Counted from the stretch's first letter, positions 11,394 to 24,102 are shown. The stretch is DNA of 64,000 bases from Persicaria tinctoria (GCA_037127255.1 JBANSL010000004.1:2046001-2110000); one strand, 5' to 3'. Notes: generated from the letters alone by a model not told the origin. Numbers and translations are program-made.

Positions 11394-14300
11394 TCATACG
11401 ATATTGGAACTGTAGGGGGATTGGAAAAAGAACCTTCTGGACTAACATGAACGAATGGCGCTCGCTAGATCATGTACAAATGCTAATCTTAGCAGAAACA
11501 AAGACTGGAACAGAACCAAAGGAATCTCTATGGAAAAATGCAGGATTCACAAACATGTGTTGGTCCCCGGCTTCTGGTCGTGCCGAGGGTATTGCCCTAT
11601 TCTGGAATGAAAACTCCTTCATAGACGAATCCATCTCGGTGATCATTCATCTCCCAAGAATTATTGGCGTAAAATACGAGAACATAAAAGAGAATTTTGA
11701 GTGTCTAATGTTGTTTGTATACGCCCCCCCCCCCCAAACCCCTCAGAAAAAGATGACTTTTGGAGAAATCTATATAATTTGATTACCCAAAGCGACATTC
11801 CATGCCTAATCATGGGAGATTTAAACGAAATAAGTCAATCATCGGATAAGAGCAGAGGAGCAGAAACCCTACTTGGAAGATTTCTTAGAATAATGGATTT
11901 CAAAGATGCATGCTCCTTGGAGATTCCCTCGTACGGTAACCCATTTACTTGGAGAAAGAAGCAATTTGGCCCAGACAACATTCTGGAAAAACTTGAGAGG
12001 GTGCTTGTCCATCATGAAATAATCGATATGTTCCCCGAATTGGCAACTAAAAATGGAGCATTTTCTAATTCGGACCACTGTCCTATTTCAATTAACATTT
12101 CCAAAAACACTAGCTTTAAACCACCCCCTTTTAAATTTGAAAACATTTGGCTGCAAAGGAGAGACTTCCGAAATATTGTTAAGCAAGCATGGAGAGCTTC
12201 ATGTGCAGGCTCTGCTATGTTCCGAATTACACACAAATCAAAAATCCTCAAACAAAAGGCAAAAAATTGGAATAAAAAAACATTTGGAAACATATTCCGA
12301 CAAATACAAGATGTTGATGAGGCCTTAATCGAAATACAATCTATTCAACAAACTAACCAAAACCCAGAGTCATACACAAAAGAACAAAATCTATTATCTA
12401 AAAGAGAAAAGCTACTCCTTTTTCATAAAACCTACTGGAACCAAAGAGCTAAATCAAAACACTTAAAGTTAGCAGATACCAACTCCTCCTATTTTCATAG
12501 AGTAGCCACAGGGAGAAGAAATCGGAAGATAATTAGAACAATTACCTCCGCAGAAGGAACTAACATAATTGGCAATGAAAACATTAAAAGGGAAATTCAA
12601 AGGGACTTTGAGAAAAGATTTAATCGAGAACAAATGTATAGGACCCCCCAATTAGAAGAATACCTTTCGGAAATCAACCCGGTCATTACAGAAGAGGAAA
12701 ACATATCACTTATTCAACAACCAACAAACAGTGAAATCAAAAAAGCAGTCCTCTCAATTGGGAACAACAAATCCCCTAGCCCTGATGGAATGACGGCTGA
12801 GTTCTACAAAAATTATTGGGACATCGTTGGCTCTGATATCATCCGGGCTACAAAAGCTTTCTTTCACTCTGGAAAAATGTTAAAACAAATTAACCACACT
12901 TTTATCTCCCTCATACCAAAAATTGATAACCCCTCCATGACGACACACTATCGCCCGATTAGCCTATGTTCTACCTTATATAAAATCATCTCAAAGATAA
13001 TAACAGACCGACTGAAAATGATAATTGGAAAACTTATACACCCATTACAAGGAGCCTTTGTTTCCGATAGAGCAATCCAAGACAATATCCTAATAGCGCA
13101 CGAGGTATTCCACTCCTTTCGTACTAGAAAAGGTACCAAGGGTTGGGCTGCAATAAAACTTGATATGGAGAAAGCATACGACAGAGTAGATTGGCATTTC
13201 ACGAAAGCAGTGCTCCAAAAATTTGGATTCAACCAAAAATTTGTGGATATTATTATGGAATGTGTGACCACAGTCTCTTTTTCTGTCTTAGTAAACAATG
13301 GCCCTACATATCCTTTCAAACCTTCAAGGGGTTTGAGGCAAGGGGATCCCCTCTCCCCGTTTCTCTTCCTGCTCGGGGCAGAAATTCTTGCTCGTAAACT
13401 CTCGAGGGATGCATAATCTAACCACAACAACATCGGATTTAAATTTGGCCATTCAGGCCCCTGTGTTCCGTTTTTGGCCTTTGCGGACGACATAATAATA
13501 TTTTCAAAAGGAAGTAATGATGCATGTAAAAAAGTTAAAGAGATAATTGAAGACTATTGTAAGTTCTCAGGACAAAAGGTAAATTACCACAAATCGTCCT
13601 TTCAAACCACTCCAGGTATTCCTAGATCAAGAGCTCGAGCCCTAGAAGGAATTCTAAACATACCCCTTGAACGAAACCTAGAAAAATACTTAGGCTGTCC
13701 CATCATTAATGGGAGGGTTACCAAGGAAACCTTTGGCGAAATGGTATGCAAATCTAAAGACCAATTGAGCAAATGGCGGGCGAATGCCCTTTCTCAACAA
13801 GGCAGAGCAACCCTAATAATGTCTAACTTATCATCAAAACCGTTATACTCAATGCAGAGCTTCATGCTTCCGGTAGCGGTCCACAAACAACTAGATCAAA
13901 TCAACAGAACCTTTTTCTGGAACAAAGATGCGCAACATAGCCCATTAATCAGTTGGGACAAAATATGTAAATAAAAAAGGGATGGAGGACTTGGAATTAG
14001 AAAAGCCAAAGACATGAATGAAGCCCTTCAACTAAAACTCCTCTGGAAAATTTTGGCTGAACCGGAAAATAACTGGGTCAAAATCATACAATATAAGTAT
14101 CTGAAAGAAAACCACATCCTTACCTACTCTAGAAAAGGCAATGCCTCGTGGCAATGGTCGAAACTGAGCTATCTAATCCCCAAATTCAAAACGGGACTCA
14201 TCTGGAAGGTGGGGGATGGGAAATCAATTAAGTTTTGGGAAGATAATTGGGTAGCTAAGACACCTCTAAAGGACAAAATAGACTCTCAACATAACATTAA

Positions 14301-15519
14301 TCCACATGATACCGTAAGCAATTTCATAGCAGGAGGACAATGGTGGAAGGAAAAACTTGTATCGGTGCTTCCTAAGCCCATAGTAGAGGATATTATGAAA
14401 ATCCCCTTGCCAATCACCCCCCTTACAGACAGACTATATTGGTGGCCCGCCAAAAAAGGATGGTTCATAACGACAAGTGCCTATAACTTAATCTCATCCA
14501 CACCACAAAGACCGTCAGATGAATTCTCATGGATCTGGAAACTCGACGCCCCACCTAAAGTTAAGAACTTTATTTGGAAAATAAAACAAAAAGGCCTCGC
14601 CACGGCTACCCGGCTGGCCCTAAAAGGGGTGGCGGTACCGAACACATGTACCTTGTGCAACCAGTTCGTGGAAGATGATATTCACCTATTCATAGAATGT
14701 CCCATCAACAATTTCCAACAACAATTCCCTGGACAAATATCTCAAAACATTAACAACCTAATTACAGAAAACAGAGATATGAATCAAATTTTACAAATTT
14801 TAGGCTCTACTCTTCCGATGGAGAAGAAACAACCGATAGCAATCAGATGGTGGACCATTTGGTTTATAAGAAATCAAACAATCTTTAGAAATGAAATCAT
14901 CCCCTCTGCAGTGGCTATCAAGAAAGTGATCACGAATAATATTGATAATTGGAGGAAAGCTAGTAGATGGAATGAAATGGAGGATGACGGCATACAGAAA
15001 CAAAGTAAAGGAAAAGAGCTCTCTGAGAACAATAGGAAAACCTATCAATGGAGGAAACCTCCGGCGGGTAAATATAAGCTAAATTTTGACGGATCTTTTA
15101 AATCCGCCACAAACAGTTCCATTGGATACATCATCAGAGACTGGCGTGGAGACCCAATCAACATTGGCGGAAAAGCTAATGGTGGACAATCACCCCTTAT
15201 AGCTGAAGCCTTAGCTCTACGCCTAGGGTTAGAAACAGCGAGAGAACTAAACATAACCGATCTAATAATAGAAGGAGACTCAAAGATTATCACGGACTAC
15301 CTAAGATCACAAGTTGGTTGCCCTTGGGAAATAGAAATGGTTATGTCCGATATCCAAAGTCTTCTCCAAGGAATAAGGAATGTTAGTGTATCACATATTC
15401 CCCGTATTGGTAACCGGGTAGTGGATAAGGTTGCACACCTTTGCTACTCTACCAGGGGGCCTGAGCTTTACCTCGATACAGGTCTTCTTGACCTCATCCG
15501 ACAGGATGCTTTCGGATAG
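11384..15519 (+). pseudogene. LINE ORF2: endonuclease, reverse transcriptase, RNase H; broken
   Basis: The start at 11384 opens an apurinic-endonuclease-like domain with W-N-C-R-G-I-G, a L-A-E-T-K motif and G-D-L-N-E; S-D-H-C-P lies near 12072. Reverse transcriptase follows with Y-R-P-I-S-L-C, L-D-M-E-K-A-Y-D and F-A-D-D at about 13480. A zf-RVT domain (C-T-L-C, then H-L-F-I-E-C) lies at about 14650-14700 and a plant-type RNase H at about 15080-15450. Three breaks are visible: a frame change at a run of 12 C (11724-11735), TAA at 13414-13416 and TAA at 13972-13974. It is therefore inactive. The family copies its RNA into DNA at a nicked target. Confidence 0.92.
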
Positions 15520-15578
15520 GGTTCTCCATCCGAATTTTTACCTAATTAAAAAAAAAAAAAAAAGTAACAAAATTTTGC

Positions 15579-15858
15579 CCATGTTATCCCTTTATTTATG
15601 ACAAATTACCAACATCACCCTTGGAAGGTTTCCGAATTACCGAACCTTTTTTTGCCAGCCGACTTTCCGCAGCATTTTTTTGACTGATTGCATTCGTTTG
15701 CATAGGCCATGGCCAGTTGAATTCCTTTTGGACATCTTTCTTTTCTGGGCCATAAAGCATTGGGCTAAGCCCATGGAATCAATGATGATTGTACCATTAA
15801 TAAAATAAAGGTTATAACAAATTAATAAACTGATTTGCTGAAATTTAAATGCCAATTA
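15579..15858. other. Helitron body between LINE and MITE
   Basis: This is AT-rich sequence continuing the second Helitron after the LINE target duplication. I see no gene. Confidence 0.5.
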
Positions 15859-16095
15859 CTCCCTCCGTTTCCTTTTAATTGACTTTTTACTATTCATGCA
15901 CGTTTTTTAAGGTGTGAAAAACTATATGAAATAATAATTTTTTTAAATATTTTTTTCGACAATCTCATACTTATTGATGATAAGTATAATATTATTAAAA
16001 AAATATTTTTAAAATATTAATATTTAATATAGTTTTTATCGTTATAAAACTACGTGCATGACTTGAAAAAGTCATTTAAAAGGAAACGGAGGGAG
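15859..16095. mobile_element. Stowaway-like MITE
   Basis: The 237-bp element has terminal inverted repeats starting CTCCCTCCGTTTCCTTTT, the well-known Stowaway end. It is flanked by TA at 15857-15858 and 16096-16097. The inverted ends extend about 50 bases, including the GTGCATGA segments. It has no coding capacity and belongs to the Tc1/mariner-mobilised MITEs. Confidence 0.92.
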
Positions 16096-16097
16096 TA

Positions 16098-18319
16098 CAT
16101 AATTAGTCCTACAGTTTTGGATAACCTCAATTAAAATTTTTAAACCTTAATACAACGAAGTATCATTATCTTAATTGCACCACATTAAAAGTGTAGTTAT
16201 CATTATCTTAATTTATCATCAAATATATGATATAGATCCTATAATATTTTTATCTTAATTAAATTCAACTAAAGGTTATAACCAATGAATAAAGATTATT
16301 CCCAATTAATAAACTGTTATTATGCTATTAGTCACACTATTACTATCTTATCTTAAATGGGTTAAGTAATTGGATAAACTCAAATTAATTTTCTTTAAAT
16401 CTTAATATGATTCGTAAATATTTTTAAAGCTAAAAAGGCCATATGTGTAATTTATCCGAACTCATCTTGCCAATAAAAGTTTTGAAATATTGCAAATAGC
16501 CTCACTCAAGTTTTGAAATATTGCTAATAGCCTCACTCAAAGTCTTTAAGCCTTATAAGATTCTGAAAAGATTTGTCATTTATGTATAGTAACCCATTGG
16601 GTACTTTGTTTACGGAAAATAACGAAATTATCATTACTTATGAAAATTGTTTTAAGATTGCCCTCCATATCGATCACAACTTTTTACAAATTTAAAAAAA
16701 TCCCTACTTTACATAAATTATGTAAAAAAACTCATTATTCCCATAAACCGTCTCAACACGCTATCGAGAATTCACAATAAGCAAAAAAAAAAAAAAAAAC
16801 CTTGTCATGAAAAGATAAATGGATAATCTGTATCTATTTATAAGAGAATATAAAAAAACTCAATATAAACAAATTAAAAAATAATTCTATTGTAAGGAAA
16901 TATAAAAGTAGCTTCAATGTAAGGAAATACAAAAACATTATCATTTATGTAAATCGTAGTAATACCATAGTAACATCAATATATTATTATGCTTATGATT
17001 ATGCATTCAAGGAAAATCATCAAAAATGTTGGAAATTGAAACAATGTTTGTTCTTTATATTTCGGTAACTCATTTTGGTATCATATTTAAGCGAAATTAA
17101 AAAAAAAAGGTCCCTAATTTAGAAAAAGAGAAAGAATGTGTTAGGAACATGTATATAAGGTGTTCCTTGTAATTGAGATGGGCATTCAATCATCAATCAA
17201 AATTACAGTTCTATGAGAAACTCTCTCATTAGCTCTCATGCTCTCTCTCTCGGTTACTCTCTCTCATTAGTTAGATGACAGATCAAGGGTCTTAACAGAA
17301 TGCTTCCAAAATAAGTTCGAGGGGAAAATGTAAAAGGCATTACATTTTATTTAAAAAATAATATTTTATCCTTTTTATTTATTATTTTGTACAAATCACC
17401 ATGAAATTCATTGACATTTAAAGCTGTGAAATCCCCCTATTGTTACATAAGTAGCAACAGTGACAACTTATTAATAAAGTCTCGACTGTATTTACTATTT
17501 TAGAAAAATATTTTTTAAACCCTGTTTTTAGGAAGAAATACAAATACGCCCTTATATTTGATGTAAATAGCATGTAAAGATCCCAGATGTAAAATGAAAA
17601 ATTACCCATTTTTTTTAAACAAGCAGCACATTTGTGTTTTCCATTTTAAAGAAGTAGCCTAGATTTTTTATAAAGAAATTACATGTATGATTTTGTTATG
17701 ATCCTAAGTGGATCCTTGTGAGATTGAAGAGAAAAGAGAGAGAGATGGAGGTAGGAGATGGAGAAGATAGAGGAAGAAGACCGATAGGCAAGATAACGAG
17801 AGAGAAGAGAGAGATTGTATGATAGGGTAAAGAGTAAGAACATTTGATTATTCACTTTATGATCAATTACAAGGTATAAATGTATATTTATACCCTAAAC
17901 TACCCTAATTTAATATAATACCTAATATATGAGATGATAACATCTTTTTAAATTTAAGAGAAATTAGGTGAAAAACCTTCTTTAAAGGAAGGGAGATAAA
18001 ACTAACGATGAATAAGTGCAATTGTGTACAATAACACCCTCAATTTAGGAAAATAATTAAAAGAAAACATTTTATTGAAAAGGCTGAATTTCATTTAGTA
18101 TTTTTATAAAAAATATTAAATAACTAAATTTTAGTGTAATATTTTCCAATCAAAATTTCAATGCATACGTTCGTAACATAGAAAAAATATATATATATAT
18201 ATATATATAAATCAATACAATTTATCAAATATATATAAAAATATTAAAACATTTCAGAATACCTTATATTAACAATTTAAATTAGGTTTTAACTTATAAA
18301 ATGAATTATTGTATGTTTT
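16098..18319. other. AT-rich Helitron body, no gene seen
   Basis: No coding region is recognisable. A 32-base phrase (GTTTTGAAATATTGC...CCTCACTCAA) occurs twice in tandem at about 16480-16542. At 17211-17285 there is CT-rich sequence. At 17694-18036 the ends TGTTATG and ATAACA suggest an LTR-like piece, but no target duplication matches. Confidence 0.4.
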
Positions 18320-18349
18320 CCGCTTGCGAAGCAAGCGGAATTCAACTAG
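18320..18349 (+). mobile_element. Helitron 3' terminal hairpin and CTAG end
   Basis: A perfect 8-bp stem (CCGCTTGC / GCAAGCGG) with loop GAA is followed by a 7-base spacer and CTAG at 18346-18349, then T. This is the 3' end used for the second Helitron. Confidence 0.78.
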
Positions 18350-19771
18350 TTATCCCAAATATGAAGAATATAAAAGTGCAGAAAATCAGAGTCGAACCCG
18401 AGACCTTTCTCATCCAACCCACACAGGCCCCACCTATCTCTCTCTCTGCGCTCAAATTACTCCTTGGACTAGTTATATATTTTAATAAATTATATTTACT
18501 CCTTATATTAGTCATAAATGTTTAATTATACGTTCACTTTTAGGTTAAAATAGTTTGGTTGAAATTTACTTATGGGATCTTTCAAATAACTATAAGCTAA
18601 ATTAAGACTCCGTTCAGTTAAAATCAATATAACCTATATAAATAAATAAATAAATAAATTATGTTTAGTTGAAATTAATGCAATATATATAGATAATAAA
18701 TTTCGTTTAGTTGAAATCAATATACAATTTGTTAAGAATAAAGAGTATACAAAATCAATATAATACGGAGTAATAAATGGAACTATGGTGTTATACTGTA
18801 CTATATAATTGACATTGAAAACTTGGGCTTAATTTAAATTGTTTTTCAATTTAAAATATAGACATTCCGTTTTTGTATTCTATTTAATATCTAAGTAGAA
18901 TATATGTTCGGGTAAAAAGTAACCACCAAAATCACATATTAAAGGATAAATCGTAATTTACACATTTGTTCAATTAAATATTCAATTTTCATGCCTTGTT
19001 TTTATTTTCCTACGTGACCTTATATTATACCCCATTTAATTAGTAAAATAAAAGCAATTCAAAATTTTAATTAAATTATTTACCATATGATGAAATATGA
19101 TTAAAAAAAGTATGAAGATAAGGTACTTTAAATAATATATTATTCACTTATATTTTGATAATATTTTATGACTTAAATAAAGAAATATAATTATTATGAA
19201 AATGATTATGAAGATAAGGTTAATTACTTATCCCTAACCTTACATCAAAATCTAACTTTAACAACCGGCCAAAATCCAACTTTAAAAGCCGACCTAATTG
19301 GAATATTCATCTTAAAAGCCATATTTGTTTATCTATAATACAAATTGTACGTACATATATAACATAATGAATTAATAAATTGATCGAAGAAAAATATTTA
19401 TATGAAAATGATAGAATTTGTAAATCGTCAAGTAAAAAGGTTTGTACGTACATAACTAATTAATATATTGAGGTCAAATATTTATATTAAAATGATAGAA
19501 TTTTTAAATACTGTAATTAAGATACGAAGATAGGTTTTCTAACTAAGATTGCTAGATAAAATATTTATAAAATAATTTAAGGTAAAATGATAAGATTTGT
19601 AAGATATGAGGTTGAATATTCATACTAAAATTAATTTAATCATTAATTAAAATGGACACGTAGGATAATACATGTATAAATAGATAGGGATATCGTCTAA
19701 CGTGTCATAAATTTATTGGTTCGTCATTAATTGATCGTCTAACGTGTCGTAAATTTATTGGTTCGTCATTA
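18350..19771. other. AT-rich intergenic DNA
   Basis: No gene is seen. At about 18390-18400 there is a tRNA-type B-box sequence in reverse orientation (GAGTCGAACCCGAGACC), perhaps a tRNA or SINE relic. At about 19690-19771 a phrase containing CTAACGTGTCRTAAATTTATTGGTTCG is repeated twice. Confidence 0.4.
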
Positions 19772-19879
19772 ATTGACGTGGCACAAAATCTGGCTCAGAT
19801 TGCACCAGAAAATGACACGTAAGCGAATCGCACCAGAACCCGCCACATAGGATTTCAACGCCTCTGTTTTAGTATTATA
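19772..19879. repeat. 108-bp direct repeat, copy 1
   Basis: It starts ATTGACGTGGCAC and ends TTTTAGTATTATA, and matches 23935-24042 with one difference noticed (CACCA versus CACCG). Read on the minus strand it starts TATAATACTAAAAC, which resembles a Helitron 5' end, so it may be a piece of another Helitron. Confidence 0.85.
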
Positions 19880-22265
19880 CTAGCGCAGTACCACCCGTGC
19901 GTGACGCACGAGATTTGTAAAGTATATTATATACTTTTAGAATATATTATCATAATTTAGTTACATTATATACATATTATAATAGTATAATAATATGAAA
20001 ACGATATAGCCAAATAATATTAATTCAGAAAAAATAATGCTTGTATTATATCAATGTATAATATATGTGGAAAAATGTCAATATCTCACCTTTCTAGATA
20101 GAAATAGTTGTATGCATGAATGTAGAGAGTGTTTAATTTAATTATTTTTTTCACCTTCTATGTTTTTTTAGTAAGTTGATTGGTTACTTTGAACATTAAA
20201 CAAATATTTGTTTATTGTAATGAGCTGAAAAGTAGAACCAAATACTTTGTTAGGTGTAGACTACACATTCGACAAACGCTAGGTAAATGGAATTTTAAGA
20301 ACTTTGAGATGAACAGCACATAAAAAAATGTTGGAGAAGATTCAGTACGACTCACATTCGACAAATATTTGTTTATTTAATCGGCTGAAAGGTAGAACCA
20401 AATACTTTTATTGAATTCCTTGTTTTTTTAATTTGAATTATTTTGTACTTTATAAAATATATATCAATTTTTTAAAATAAAATTTTCATTTTAATCTTTT
20501 GTCACCTCTCCATACATATATATTATATCAAATTTTATTCTATAGAGCATAAAATAGTATAACCAAATTTTTTAAAGGTAAAATAATTTATGATCTTTTC
20601 TTGAAATTTCTAGTGTATTACAATCATAAGATTATATTTATTAGTTTGTTTTCAAATGTGATCTTTAAGTTTACTAATTATGGGCAAAATAACTGATCGA
20701 TAATCAACTTAAATCCAGTTGTAAAAATTAAATACATTATTTGCACAATAATAATAAATTAAATTAACTAAATATTTATTAAATAATTTTCAAATTAATA
20801 ATAAATTAAATATAAGATTATTAAATATTTTATTTATATATCAGGTCATATATTACCCTTAATTAATGGTGTGTGTCAGTGTGTGAAAATGAAATTTTGG
20901 AACGGTTGAGTTATGATAAAGTTGTAAAAATATCTAAAATGCCCAAATAATTTAACAAATTTAAATTTAAAATCCATGAAAACAACCTAGATTTTATAGG
21001 TGGCTAGTTATTCGTTTAAACTCAATCTTCAATTTAATTAATTTAAGTTCATTTTAATTGTCCATCTATATCCATTTACTAAATAATAAACAATTTTAAT
21101 TTTTATAAATTTATGTATTAGGAATATATTATTTACATAATCATTAAAAAATATTATCGGTTTCTCTTATTAGAAATATGTTTTTATTTATAAGTATGTA
21201 AATGATTCCTTTTCAATATTTGTGCTAACCATCTTTCAAAATATACTTTTAATCAATCCATCACAATTGTAAAGGAATTACTAATTTATGGAATTCTATC
21301 AATCCATCACAATTCTAAAGGAATTACTAATTTTATTATTTTTACATTTATAAGACATTTTAAAATTCATATATAATTTACTATTCAAACCTAATAGAGT
21401 AATAGGTCATGTGTGTAAGATATATATTAAATTGAACTATTTTTTTATATAAGCTATGAAGATATTTGATAATCTTATCTGATAGGGTAATTTATACAAA
21501 TAGGGTGATGAAAGAGAAGATAAACAGTATATTTATAAATATAAAAAGTAGAGAATTTTTTTTTCGATACCATAAAAAGTAGAGAATTGAAAAGTTTAAG
21601 ATGGTATCCAGTTAAGAAAATTAAAGAAAAACATTATCTCAATTTTAGCTTCTGCAAAGCTATATATTATTAAAAAAAATTATAAAAAACTATTAATTAT
21701 ACTAAACGGGGTCTAAATAGTTGATATATATTTATCTAGTTACGTGAAGCAAAAGTGATTTAATTTTATTTTTATTTTGTGAAAAGAAAAGTAAGTTTTA
21801 AACTTGAAAAAAATCGGTTAAGATAAAATTAATTAAAAAATGTTAAAGTTTGTTATAATATTCAAACATAAATAACGTATATGAGATTTGGTTAATAGTT
21901 TCAAATAGATCAATTTGGGTGAAAATATAGGTTAGTAAAATCTTATCAATTTGTTTCAAATAGATCAATTTGGGTGAAAATATAGGTTAATAGTTTTAAA
22001 TAGATCAATTTGTTTGATTAACCGTATATATCTTGAAAGAAATTACCTAACCAAATCAATATTATGGGTAAATAATTAATTATTTAATTATTAAGTCAAT
22101 TAAATATAAAAGTGGGACCACAATTCAGATTTGTTTTCAAAAAAATCTTAAACATGAGAAGAATTTTAAACAATTTAAGAAATAATTGGGGATTTATCCT
22201 AAATTTTCAACTTTTAGTGTATGACCGCCACGTGTCCCAGAAATGCAAGTGTTTTAGTAGTATAT

Positions 22266-22287
<22 letters not shown>
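19880..22287 (-). mobile_element. Minus-strand Helitron, non-autonomous
   Basis: On the minus strand the 3' end is a hairpin (CGTGCG-TCA-CGCACG) followed by a short spacer and CTAG, at 19880-19883 in plus coordinates, then T. The likely 5' end is TCTATATATATATA at about 22287 on the minus strand, next to a microsatellite, so that boundary is soft. The interior is AT-rich and has no gene. Two phrases near 21890-22010 are repeated in tandem (CAAATAGATCAATTTGGGTG). Confidence 0.55.

Positions 22288-22322
<35 letters not shown>
22265..22322. repeat. (TA)n(GA)n microsatellite
   Basis: A run of alternating TA (about 22265-22284) passes directly into alternating GA (about 22285-22322). Confidence 0.9.
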
Positions 22323-22324
<2 letters not shown>

Positions 22325-22326
<2 letters not shown>

Positions 22327-23925
22327 GGTAACTTGTGCACACCCCTTAGGGTGTACTTTGTGCACAATTGTGGATCGTGGATCGTTGATCTATATGAAAT
22401 TGATGGTTGGGATGATGCTACGTCATTGGGTTGATTTAAAAAAAAAAACTGAAAAACAAGCCCAAGCCCACCCCTTAGAATGTGAAGCGCGTGACAATAA
22501 TTGTTTAAAACCCTAAAAGGTGACGGCAAAGAGGAGAGAGGCGAAGAAGAGGTTGAAGATGAGAGGTGATCGACGGTGGCGGGCTTGGCGGCGGGTGTGG
22601 GTGCGAAGGCGGCGGCGGATTCAGGAGGCGAGGAGATGATGGTCGGCGGTGAGGCGAGAGGTGAAGGTCGACGGTGGACCCGTGGAGCCAAAGCGAACCC
22701 AGGTGAGGCGGAGGCGTGACCGCAGTCGAGGCCGAGGCGGAGGTGCGAGCCAGGCGGAGGCGGATGCGGAGGCGCAAGCCCCTGGTAGTCCCGATGGAAG
22801 CCCAGATCTCACTCGCACCTGCTCTCCTTCGCGCCGCCGACTCCATCTGGTACTGGAAGGAAGAAGGTGGTCCGGCTCAGATCTGGGCGGTTGTGGAGGG
22901 GTTTGGGGGGCGAGGGTGGTCTGGGCTGGGTGGTTGTGTGGATGGTGAGGGGTGGTGGGTGGTGGCGGCGGCGCAGTTGGGTGAGGAGGAGATCGACGGG
23001 GGTGCGGGCTTGGCGGCGGCTGAACGCCAAGGAGATGGCGGCGGCGCAGATGGCTCCTCCTCTTCTATGGCTGAGATCCGGCGGTGCTAGGGGCGGCTCC
23101 TCCTCTTCTATGGCTCAGATCCAGCGGTGCTAGGGGCGGATCCTCCTCTTCTATGGCTCAGATCCGGCGGTGCTAGGGGCAGCTCCTCCTCTTTTATGGG
23201 TCAGATCCGGGCGGTGCTGGATCTGTGCGGTTTCAGGCCGACTATGGCTGGTGGTCGGGGGTGTCCAGGGGTGGGTGGTTTGGGGGTGGAGGGGGTGGTG
23301 GGCGTGATTTAATTTGGACCTCTGCATCAACATTATTCGTTAATTATTCAGAAAAATGAGTTGAATTTTGGTTGTTAGTGGTAATGAGTTGTTAATTATT
23401 CGATGAAATTTGGATTATTATTCGTCGGTATAGGGAGCTTTCGGTTTGACAAACAACATCAAAACCTCCTGTATACGGCCGAATAATCATTCCTAATGTT
23501 GTTTCTATTTCCCAAAAAATATAAATATTCTACCGAATAATATTTCAAAACTGAATGCGTAAAAATTAACTCAGGAGTTAAAACTAAAATTGATTGACAA
23601 AAAGCAAACATTATTCGGTAGTATGTGACAGATTATTCAGTATAATTGGTAAAATTTGATTTGAAATGGATGGAAAAACGAAATATAACATTATTCGGTA
23701 GTATATGAAATATTATTCGGTGGAATGGGCAAGTTTTTCAAAACAGCGAAATCAGATCCGAAAAAAAAAAAAGCGCGTCAGACTTTTTAGGTGGGTTCCA
23801 CCATTTTTTCTATTTAAAAAAAAATGAAACACTCATTTAATCCTGGCCTTCCATTTCTTTCAATCAAAGGCCAAGATTCGTGCACAAGGTACACCCTAAG
23901 GGGTGTGCACTCTGGAACCACTCCA
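22325..23925. mobile_element. Non-autonomous element with GC-rich core and inverted ends
   Basis: The ends contain GTGCACACCCCTTAGGGTGTAC (about 22336-22357) and its reverse complement (about 23889-23910), within longer imperfect inverted repeats. The core at about 22530-23310 is strikingly GC-rich in an AT-rich setting, which suggests captured gene or promoter DNA as in Pack-MULEs. The flanks at 23320-23730 carry many copies of ATTATTCG. No transposase is seen. The superfamily is uncertain because TA-rich flanks hide any target duplication; Mutator-like is my best guess. Confidence 0.55.
23052..23223. repeat. 43-bp tandem repeat, four copies
   Basis: Units start at 23052, 23095, 23138 and 23181, each with CTCCTCCTCTTCTATGGCT followed by CAGATCCGGCGGTGC or a close variant. 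It lies within the GC-rich core of the element above. Confidence 0.85.
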
Positions 23926-23934
23926 TATATATAT

Positions 23935-24042
23935 ATTGACGTGGCACAAAATCTGGCTCAGATTGCACCGGAAAATGACACGTAAGCGAATCGCACCAGA
24001 ACCCGCCACATAGGATTTCAACGCCTCTGTTTTAGTATTATA
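23935..24042. repeat. 108-bp direct repeat, copy 2
   Basis: It matches 19772-19879 with one difference noticed. It lies between the GC-rich element and the VAMP72 pseudogene. Confidence 0.85.
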
Positions 24043-24102
24043 AATAAATAAATATATAAATATATATTGATTGATTGATGATTCGCCATTTTCACACTCC
24101 AA

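Larger units (their letters stand above)
2432..15563 (+). mobile_element. L1-type LINE, interrupted by a Copia element
   Basis: The element is flanked by a 15-bp target duplication, GTAACAAAATTTTGC, at 2417-2431 and 15564-15578. It ends in a run of 16 A (15548-15563), as expected for target-primed reverse transcription. The 5' end is A-rich (about 2432-2459). Without the Copia insertion (2730-7345) and its extra target copy it is about 8.5 kb, longer than the roughly 6-7 kb usual for plant L1 elements. The extra length lies upstream of ORF2, in an unusual nearly stop-free region. ORF2 (11384-15519) has endonuclease, reverse transcriptase, zf-RVT and RNase H domains but is broken. The intact target duplication shows a full insertion event rather than a fragment. 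Confidence 0.88.
2383..18349 (+). mobile_element. Second Helitron, non-autonomous, with nested insertions
   Basis: The 5' end is TCTATATATAAAAGAGAGG at 2383, preceded by A. The 3' end is a perfect hairpin (CCGCTTGC-GAA-GCAAGCGG, 18320-18338) with CTAG at 18346-18349 followed by T. These ends satisfy the A/T insertion rule. No Rep/helicase gene is visible, so it is non-autonomous. Without the LINE (2432-15563 plus one 15-bp target copy) it is about 2.8 kb. It also holds a Stowaway-like MITE. It starts 10 bases after the end of the previous Helitron. The pairing of these two ends as one element is inferred from position. Confidence 0.6.

Noticed and set aside
17694..18036. Possible solo LTR (TGTTATG...ATAACA)
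   Set aside because: Inverted ends look right, but the 5-bp flanks (GATTT and CCCTC) do not match, so I could not support it as an insertion.
22265..22322. CRISPR-like or satellite array
   Set aside because: It is a plain dinucleotide microsatellite. I saw no CRISPR array anywhere, as expected for a plant nuclear genome.
22254..23333. Several overlapping open frames in GC-rich DNA on both strands
   Set aside because: High GC removes stops in all frames, and the proteins are low-complexity Arg/Gly/Pro; no domain is seen.
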